A stretch of DNA of 64,000 nt. Source: Pseudomonas citrullilanati (lineage in GTDB: Bacteria > Pseudomonadota > Gammaproteobacteria > Pseudomonadales > Pseudomonadaceae). Both the position numbers and the translations under genes were made by a program. The stretch spans positions 1-64,000 of the forward strand of contig NZ_JAUQOP010000009.1 of the NCBI RefSeq assembly GCF_030580855.1, written 5' to 3'. A model generated the notes under the pieces. It made no database searches. It saw only the letters and a list, made by a program, of their open reading frames with translations, and had not been told where the DNA came from. Below, piece by piece: positions 58,611-64,000 of the stretch (its first letter is position 1; each line of letters opens with the position of its first letter).

Positions 58611-59677
58611 AGGTCCTGGTGACCGGCGCGGCCGGTTTCATCGGTGCCCATTGCGTACTGCGCCTGCTGCGCGACGGCCATCGGGTATGCGGGCTGGACA
58701 ACTTCAACGACTACTACGACCCGCAACTCAAGCACGACCGCGTGGCCTGGGTGAACGAGCAGGTCGGCGAGTTCCCGCTGGCGCGGATCGACCTGAATGA
58801 CGCGCCGGCCATCGACGCGCTGTTCCAGCACCAGCGCCCGGACGTGGTGATCCACCTCGCCGCCCAGGCCGGCGTGCGCTATTCCCTGGAAAACCCGCGG
58901 GCCTATGTCGACAGCAACCTCGGCGGTTTCCTGAACATCCTGGAAAGCTGCCGCCGCCATCCGGTCAGGCACCTGATCTACGCCTCCTCCAGCTCGGTGT
59001 ACGGCGCCAACGCGCGCACCCCGTATTCGGAGCAAGACAACGTCGACCATCCGCTGTCGTTGTACGCAGCCAGCAAGAAAGCCAACGAACTGATGGCCCA
59101 CAGCTACAGCCACCTGTTCGGCCTGCCCTGCACCGGCCTGCGCTTTTTTACCGTCTACGGTCCCTGGGGCCGGCCCGACATGTCGCCGATCCAGTTCGCC
59201 CGCGCCATCACCGAAGGTCGGGTGCTGTCGCTGTTCAACCATGGCGAGCACCAACGGGATTTCACCTACATCGACGACATCATCGAAAGCATCGCCCGGC
59301 TGATCGACCTTCCTCCCCAGGCCACGCCACAAGACGCTTGCGCACAACCGGGCCCGGCCACCAGCCGGGCGCCCTGGCGGATCTTCAACATCGGCGGGCA
59401 GCACCCGGTGGCGCTGCGCACCTACGTGGCCTTGCTGGAAAAACACCTGGGCCGCCGCGCCCGCATCGAACTGCTGCCCCTGCAAGCCGGGGACGTACTC
59501 AACACCTGCGCCGACGCCAGTGGCCTGGCGCGGGCCACCGGGTTCCAGCCGCGTATCGAACTGGACGAAGGCCTGGGCCGCTTCATCGCCTGGTTCCTGG
59601 ATTACTACGCATTGCCTGGTGCCCACCCGCCGCTCGCGGCTGAACTTGCGGATGAACCTCAGCGGAGGCGTCTATGA
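58607..59677 (+). CDS. UDP-glucuronate 4-epimerase-like NAD-dependent epimerase
   Basis: The 356-residue short-chain dehydrogenase-type epimerase has TGAAGFIG at residues 6-13, an ASSSSVYGANARTPYSEQD strand, the catalytic Tyr-Lys in LYAASKKANE and RFFTVYGPWGRPDM. These motifs resemble UDP-glucuronate/UDP-galacturonate epimerases. The start is a GTG overlapping the previous stop by 4 bases (GTGA). Confidence 0.9.
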   Translation: MKVLVTGAAGFIGAHCVLRLLRDGHRVCGLDNFNDYYDPQLKHDRVAWVNEQVGEFPLARIDLNDAPAIDALFQHQRPDVVIHLAAQAGVRYSLENPRAYVDSNLGGFLNILESCRRHPVRHLIYASSSSVYGANARTPYSEQDNVDHPLSLYAASKKANELMAHSYSHLFGLPCTGLRFFTVYGPWGRPDMSPIQFARAITEGRVLSLFNHGEHQRDFTYIDDIIESIARLIDLPPQATPQDACAQPGPATSRAPWRIFNIGGQHPVALRTYVALLEKHLGRRARIELLPLQAGDVLNTCADASGLARATGFQPRIELDEGLGRFIAWFLDYYALPGAHPPLAAELADEPQRRRL

Positions 59678-60420
59678 CCCGACATGAGCATGACCTACCG
59701 ACCCACACCCTCGGACGCGACAAGCGTGTCGACCCCGAGCACCGCAGGCGCCTCGACGCCGCCATCCACCGGCAAGGCCGGGGCTGGCTGACCGGTCGCG
59801 ACGGCGGCCGGCCCTGGACAGTCTCGCGCACCAACCGGGTGGTGGCCTGCCTCGGCGCCCTGACGATCCTGGTGATGCTCTGCCCGCTGCTGCTGGGCCT
59901 GGCGCTGCTGGTCAAGTTCTCGAGCCCCGGCCCGGTGCTGTTCGTGCAGAAGCGCACCGGCTATCGCGGCCGGGTCTTTGGCATGTACAAGTTTCGCACC
60001 ATGGTCGCCGACGCGGAGGCCCTCAAGGAGTCCCTGCGCCACCTCAACAAACACGGCGTCGACGCCATCGACTTCAAGATCGACAACGACCCGCGCATTA
60101 CCCCCATCGGCCGGTTCCTGCGACGCAGCAGCCTCGACGAACTGCCGAACCTGATCAACGTAGTGACCGGCGACATGCGCCTGGTGGGCCCGCGGCCCAC
60201 CTCGTTCAACGCCTATCGCTACAAGGACAACCACCTTGTGCGCCTGAGCATCTACCCCGGCATGACCGGCCTTTGGCAGATCTCCGGGCGCAGCAATATC
60301 GACTTCGACCAGCGCGTGGAATTGGACCTCAGCTACATCGCCGAGCAAAGCCTGATGCTGGATTTGAAGATCCTGATGATGACCCCCTTCAAAGTGTTCA
60401 GCGGCCACGGAGCGAGTTAA
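59674..60420 (+). CDS. Polyprenyl-phosphate hexose-1-phosphate transferase
   Basis: The 248-residue phosphoglycosyltransferase starts the repeat unit by moving a hexose-1-phosphate to undecaprenyl phosphate. It has one membrane helix (about residues 65-88), then KFRTMVADAEALKES, GRFLRRSSLDELPNLINVVT and GDMRLVGPRP, the conserved core of the WcaJ/WbaP family. The N-terminal multi-helix domain of long members is missing, as in short monotopic enzymes. It overlaps the epimerase by 4 bases. Confidence 0.93.
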   Translation: MTRHEHDLPTHTLGRDKRVDPEHRRRLDAAIHRQGRGWLTGRDGGRPWTVSRTNRVVACLGALTILVMLCPLLLGLALLVKFSSPGPVLFVQKRTGYRGRVFGMYKFRTMVADAEALKESLRHLNKHGVDAIDFKIDNDPRITPIGRFLRRSSLDELPNLINVVTGDMRLVGPRPTSFNAYRYKDNHLVRLSIYPGMTGLWQISGRSNIDFDQRVELDLSYIAEQSLMLDLKILMMTPFKVFSGHGAS

Positions 60421-61065
60421 ATGGACGGTTCGACGAATATTCTCACCATAGCAAGCCCGAGCGAGACCAACCTGACCTCGACCGTGCTCGACCCTTCCTT
60501 GCGGATACTGCTGCTCACGGCCGCCAATACCGGCACCGGAACCAGCACCAGCGCCATGGCGCTGGCCGCCCAACTGGCGCAGATGAGCAGTGGCCGCGTG
60601 TTGCTGGTGGATGCCAGCCACTCGCCGCGCAACCTCAGCCAGCAACTGTCGCTGTACAAGGAGCGCGGCTTCAGCGACCTGCTGTTCAACAGCCTCGCCC
60701 CGCCCTTGCTGCAGGACTGCGTGGTACAGGTCTCCAGCCTGCCTTTCGACTTCCTGCCGATCGGTCGCCTGGGGCGCAATGCCGAACGCCTGAACCCCGA
60801 GCAACTGCGCCCGCTGTTCCGGCAACTGGCGGCGCAGTACCGCTTCGTGGTGATCGACGCCGACGCGGTGTATTCGGCCAGCGACACCCTGGTGCTCAGT
60901 ACCCAGGTGGACGGCGTGGTGCTGGTGGTGCGCGGTGAAGACACCCGCTGGGAAGTGGCCCAGGCCGCCCGTCAGCGCCTGTCCCAGGCCGGCGCGAAAG
61001 TGGTGGGCAGCGTGTTCAACCGGCGCAAGTACTACATGCCCAAATGGCTCTACAACAACCTGTAA
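60421..61065 (+). CDS. BY-kinase-like P-loop protein with degenerate Walker A
   Basis: The 214-residue CpsD/Wzc-kinase-like domain protein is normally a tyrosine autokinase controlling polysaccharide chain length. The fold is suggested by LRILLLTAANTG, VLLVDASHSPRNL (Walker A' with Asp64) and FVVIDADAVYSASD (Walker B). The P-loop reads TGTGTST at residues 37-43, so the invariant lysine is replaced by Thr41. A few tyrosines lie at the C-terminus (YYMPKWLYNNL). It may bind nucleotide poorly or act as a structural partner of the Wzz-like protein two genes downstream. Confidence 0.85.
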   Translation: MDGSTNILTIASPSETNLTSTVLDPSLRILLLTAANTGTGTSTSAMALAAQLAQMSSGRVLLVDASHSPRNLSQQLSLYKERGFSDLLFNSLAPPLLQDCVVQVSSLPFDFLPIGRLGRNAERLNPEQLRPLFRQLAAQYRFVVIDADAVYSASDTLVLSTQVDGVVLVVRGEDTRWEVAQAARQRLSQAGAKVVGSVFNRRKYYMPKWLYNNL

Positions 61066-61085
61066 GCGTGCAGAAGGATGACGAG

Positions 61086-62138
61086 ATGAACGCCAGAATG
61101 CTTGTCCTGCTGTTGCTGCCGCTCGCCGGTTGCTCCAGCACCACCGATACCCGCTCGATGCCGGTGCAGATACTCACCGCCGCGCCGGCCAACGCCCAGG
61201 CCACCGACATGCCCAAGGTCGAACAGACCCTGCGGCCCCAGGACGTGCTCGACGTGATCTTTCACATCAGCACCACCGGTCCCCAGTCCTACCGTGTGCA
61301 ATCGGGCGACCAGGTGGCGCTGAACTTCACCGCCGCCAGCCAGCTCAATGGCACGCAGCAGGTCATGCCCGATGGCAGCATCGAACTGCCGGGCGCCAAC
61401 ACCTCGGTCAAGGTCGCCGGCTTGACCACCGACGAAGCCCGCCTCGCGGTGCAACGGGCCTACGACCAGAAAATGCTCTTCCAGCCCAATCGCAACCAGT
61501 TGACCGTGCAGGTGACCAGCCCGCTGGCCGGCGAGAACAACCTGCGCAACACCCTGAGCCACCCCGGCACCGGCATGAGCCGGGAAATCATCGTCGGCCG
61601 GGACGGCTACGCGAGCTTTCCGGAAATCGGTTCCGTGCCGCTGCAAGGCATGACGGTCACCCAGCTGGAAGCCTTCCTCAATGAGCGCTACGCCCAACTG
61701 CCCGGGCACATGACCGTCGATGTGCTGCTCAAGTCCACCGCCGGCAACGAGATCTACGTCCTCGGCGAAGTGGCCCAGCCCGGTTCCTATCCGATCCGCC
61801 GGCCGATCTCGGTGCTCGAGGCGCTGACCCTGGCCCGCGGCACCAACATCAAGGCCCGGCTCGATTCGGTGGTGATCATGCGCCGCAACGGCAACCAGGT
61901 CGAAGCCCGTCACTACGACGTGGAAAAAGCCCTGAGCGGCGACGCCTCGCAAATCGCCTACCTGCAACCCGAAGACATGCTCTTCGTGCCCAAGACCAAG
62001 CTGGCCAGCGCCGGCGAGCTGGCCCGGCAACTGGCCGACGTGGTGCTGTTCCAGGGCATGGGCGTCAGCTTCGGCTACCGCCTCGACAGCAAAGGCGACA
62101 ACAGCAACAGATCCAACACTCCTGCAACAGGTAACTGA
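61086..62138 (+). CDS. Wza-like polysaccharide export lipoprotein
   Basis: The 350-residue outer-membrane auxiliary protein has a lipobox LPLAGC with lipidated cysteine 16. A polysaccharide export (PES) domain with YRVQSGDQVALNF is followed by a second export segment and a SLBB-like domain (NEIYVLGEVAQPGSYPIRRP, SVLEALTLARG). It forms the channel or its periplasmic part for the exported polymer. The ATG at 61086 follows GAAGGATGACGAG. Confidence 0.92.
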   Translation: MNARMLVLLLLPLAGCSSTTDTRSMPVQILTAAPANAQATDMPKVEQTLRPQDVLDVIFHISTTGPQSYRVQSGDQVALNFTAASQLNGTQQVMPDGSIELPGANTSVKVAGLTTDEARLAVQRAYDQKMLFQPNRNQLTVQVTSPLAGENNLRNTLSHPGTGMSREIIVGRDGYASFPEIGSVPLQGMTVTQLEAFLNERYAQLPGHMTVDVLLKSTAGNEIYVLGEVAQPGSYPIRRPISVLEALTLARGTNIKARLDSVVIMRRNGNQVEARHYDVEKALSGDASQIAYLQPEDMLFVPKTKLASAGELARQLADVVLFQGMGVSFGYRLDSKGDNSNRSNTPATGN

Positions 62139-62140
62139 TC

Positions 62141-63733
62141 ATGAATCCCAAGGAAAATTATCTGCATGAGTTCTTCCGGATCTTCTTCGCCAACAAGCAG
62201 TGGGTGAAGCGTGTCTTCCTGGTTTTCGCCGTGATTGCCCTGGTGCTGCCGCTGATGCTCAAGCAGAGCTTCGATATCACCGCCCAGGTGATCGTGCAGT
62301 CGAAGAAAATCTCCCAGGGCGACGCGACCACGTCGCTGAACCAGGAAAACGCCACGTTCATTCCACCGTCCCTGGCGGACATGGAAACCGAAAGCAATAT
62401 CCTGCGTTCGCCGGCCTTGATCCGGCAGACCATCAGCACCTTGCGCGACCAGGGCGAATACACCCCCAGCCCCGGCATCTTCAACAAATGGGTGAGCGAT
62501 CCGTTCAAGCGCTACGTCACCACGCCACTGCGCGCGTACGTGATCAATCCGCTGCGTGACGCGCTGGGGCTGGAGGTGGATCCGGTGCGCGACACCGTGC
62601 TCGATACCCTCACCGACGAGGCCGTCGCCAACCTCAAGATCGAGACCCTGCCGGGCTCCAACGTCATCTCCATCATCTACAGCTTCGGCGATCCGGCCCA
62701 GGGCACGCGATTCGTCGCACAGCTGCTGCAGAACTACCTCTCGAGCCGCCAGGACCTGCAATCGATCGAGCTGCCGCAAACCTTCTACGAGCAAAAGAAA
62801 AGCCAGTACCAGCATCGCCTCGATGGGCTGGAAGGCACGCGCCTGGCCTTGCTCGAAGGGGTTGGCTCGGCGGATCCGAAGGAGGAAATCACTTTCCGCC
62901 TGAACGCCATCAACACCGAGGAACAAGCCCTGAACCTGTTCCAGGATCGCCTGCTGCAAAGCCAACGCTGGCTCGACTACCTCAAGACCAGCCTGGCATC
63001 GGCGAACAGCTCGCGGTTCAACGACTACACCTTCCCGTTCACCTTCACCACCACCGTGGACAACATCGCCTTCGAAGACCGGGAAATCAAACAGCTGGGC
63101 GAGCAACTGACCGGGCAAGTCAGCCGCTACATGAACGACCTGGCGATCTTCCAACCTGGCAGCGAACCGATGCTGCTGGCCCGGGACCAGATCGTGCGCA
63201 CCCGCCAGCAATTCCTGAAGGTGGTGAACAACCGGATCCAGGAACGCACCACCGACCTGGCCGTGGTCACCTCGGTGATCAACCAGAAGCTCGAGCGCAT
63301 CGCCGCGTTCAAGGAGCGGATCCACCAATTGCAGGAAACCCAGAGCAAACTGCGGCAGATGGACACCGAGATCGACGCGCTGCATGCGGCGTTCTCCACC
63401 TATGCCCAACGCTTCGCCGAAGCCAGCACTGCCCGCTCGCTGGACAGCGACCTGTCCAACGCCCGGGTCCTGAGCCCGCCCTTCGAACCGACCGCCCCGG
63501 CGTTCCCCAAGCCGATGCTGATCGTTGCGTTCGGCCTGTTCAGCGGCCTGTTGCTGGCGATTGCCCTGGTCTACGTGCGTGAGTTCTTCGACCATCGCTT
63601 CAAGCATCCGGCACAGATCAGCCAGCAACTGGACGTACCGGTGCTGCTGGTGATCAACGAGCAGTCCCCCGACCAGGTCAACCCGCACCGCAACTGGAGC
63701 CTGCCCAGCCTGGTCCATTGGGTGCGCAATTGA
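62141..63733 (+). CDS. Wzz/GumC-type chain-length determinant protein
   Basis: The 530-residue polysaccharide co-polymerase sets chain length. A first membrane helix (about residues 22-42, VFLVFAVIALVLPLML) is followed by a periplasmic coiled-coil region and a second helix near 452-475 (MLIVAFGLFSGLLLAIALVY), ending in a short cytoplasmic tail with no kinase domain. The separate kinase-like protein two genes upstream supplies that half. It starts 2 bases after the wza-like stop. Confidence 0.93.
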   Translation: MNPKENYLHEFFRIFFANKQWVKRVFLVFAVIALVLPLMLKQSFDITAQVIVQSKKISQGDATTSLNQENATFIPPSLADMETESNILRSPALIRQTISTLRDQGEYTPSPGIFNKWVSDPFKRYVTTPLRAYVINPLRDALGLEVDPVRDTVLDTLTDEAVANLKIETLPGSNVISIIYSFGDPAQGTRFVAQLLQNYLSSRQDLQSIELPQTFYEQKKSQYQHRLDGLEGTRLALLEGVGSADPKEEITFRLNAINTEEQALNLFQDRLLQSQRWLDYLKTSLASANSSRFNDYTFPFTFTTTVDNIAFEDREIKQLGEQLTGQVSRYMNDLAIFQPGSEPMLLARDQIVRTRQQFLKVVNNRIQERTTDLAVVTSVINQKLERIAAFKERIHQLQETQSKLRQMDTEIDALHAAFSTYAQRFAEASTARSLDSDLSNARVLSPPFEPTAPAFPKPMLIVAFGLFSGLLLAIALVYVREFFDHRFKHPAQISQQLDVPVLLVINEQSPDQVNPHRNWSLPSLVHWVRN

Positions 63734-64000
63734 ACGCGCCGTTTGGCCCGGCCCGCCACGAAAGCCCCCTGTCGATCATTCACCTGCTCGACAGCGGCGG
63801 CTTCTACGGCGCCGAGCGGATGTTGCTCGATCATTGCCTGGCCACGCCCGGACAGCACCAGGTGCTGTTCCTGGCGGCGCCGCCAACCTTGATCACGCGC
63901 TTTCGCCAGGCCGGCGTCGACTGCCGTCACTGCGCCACTTGGGCCGAGCTGGTGCAGCACCTGCGCCAGCGCCGCGACGAACGTCCGCTGATCAACACCC
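63730..64000 (+). CDS. Glycosyltransferase, N-terminal part (cut by window edge)
   Basis: Only the first 90 residues are in the window. The start is a TTG overlapping the previous stop by 4 bases. The segment SIIHLLDSGGFYGAERMLLD is the usual N-terminus of GT4-type enzymes that add sugars to the polysaccharide repeat unit. Donor and acceptor cannot be told. The cluster continues beyond the window. Confidence 0.75.
   Translation, partial: MNAPFGPARHESPLSIIHLLDSGGFYGAERMLLDHCLATPGQHQVLFLAAPPTLITRFRQAGVDCRHCATWAELVQHLRQRRDERPLINT

Overview
The window is chromosomal DNA from a fluorescent Pseudomonas, most likely the P. fluorescens complex. The base composition is GC-rich. The translation cluster thrS-infC-rpmI-rplT-pheS-pheT-ihfA-merR-tRNA-Pro has the Pseudomonas order, the CsrA protein is of the 64-residue RsmE type, and many REP-like palindromes of the type GTGGGAGCGGGCTTGCTCGC sit between genes. 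All identifications rest on reading the proteins and on motif recall; no database search was run.

Layout. 1-2.2 kb: a duplicated REP block, a ProC-like reductase with its TetR regulator, and tRNA-Pro(GGG). 2.3-9.6 kb: the translation/IHF cluster on the minus strand. 10-12 kb: small secreted, cold-shock and hypothetical genes. 12.2-19.2 kb: a ribose operon (rbsBAC-rbsR-rbsK-rbsD) ending in an exported nucleoside hydrolase, with a clear promoter and RbsR operator. 19.4-22 kb: a LexA-boxed DUF1654-endonuclease I pair, a SPOR lipoprotein, rsmE and a DUF2214 membrane protein. 22.2-26.8 kb: cysS, glnS, ppiB and lpxH. 27-31.9 kb: a MarR-controlled DHA2 tripartite efflux operon with two operators. 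32-38.2 kb: tamAB and an acetyltransferase. 38.4-42.9 kb: exonuclease III, a phosphate-binding/OmpA fusion, a DUF6124 gene behind a highly structured leader, and a carboxypeptidase G2-like enzyme. 43-47 kb: a Baeyer-Villiger-type monooxygenase with an alpha/beta hydrolase, and the 2-oxoadipate dioxygenase HglS. 47.2-48.5 kb: an orphan T6SS Hcp, an AT-rich gap and two very small genes. 48.6-52.8 kb: an AttEFGH-like ABC exporter with a lipocalin-like lipoprotein. 53-56.8 kb: an OafA-type acyltransferase and a sulfatase-fold membrane enzyme. 57.2-64 kb: the start of an exopolysaccharide cluster (UDP-sugar dehydrogenase, epimerase, phosphoglycosyltransferase, kinase-like protein, Wza-like exporter, Wzz-like protein, glycosyltransferase) that runs off the right edge.

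Functional links. The rbs operon joins nucleoside hydrolysis, ribose import, anomer conversion and phosphorylation. The TAM, LpxH, AttEFGH-like, sulfatase-fold and polysaccharide genes all concern the cell envelope. The observations most worth a second look are the DUF6124 leader, which can form several mutually exclusive long helices; the SOS box in front of an exported nuclease operon; the MarR twin operators placed on the promoter; the polysaccharide promoter with helically phased repeats and AlgR/FleQ-like sites; and the BY-kinase-like protein that lacks the P-loop lysine.
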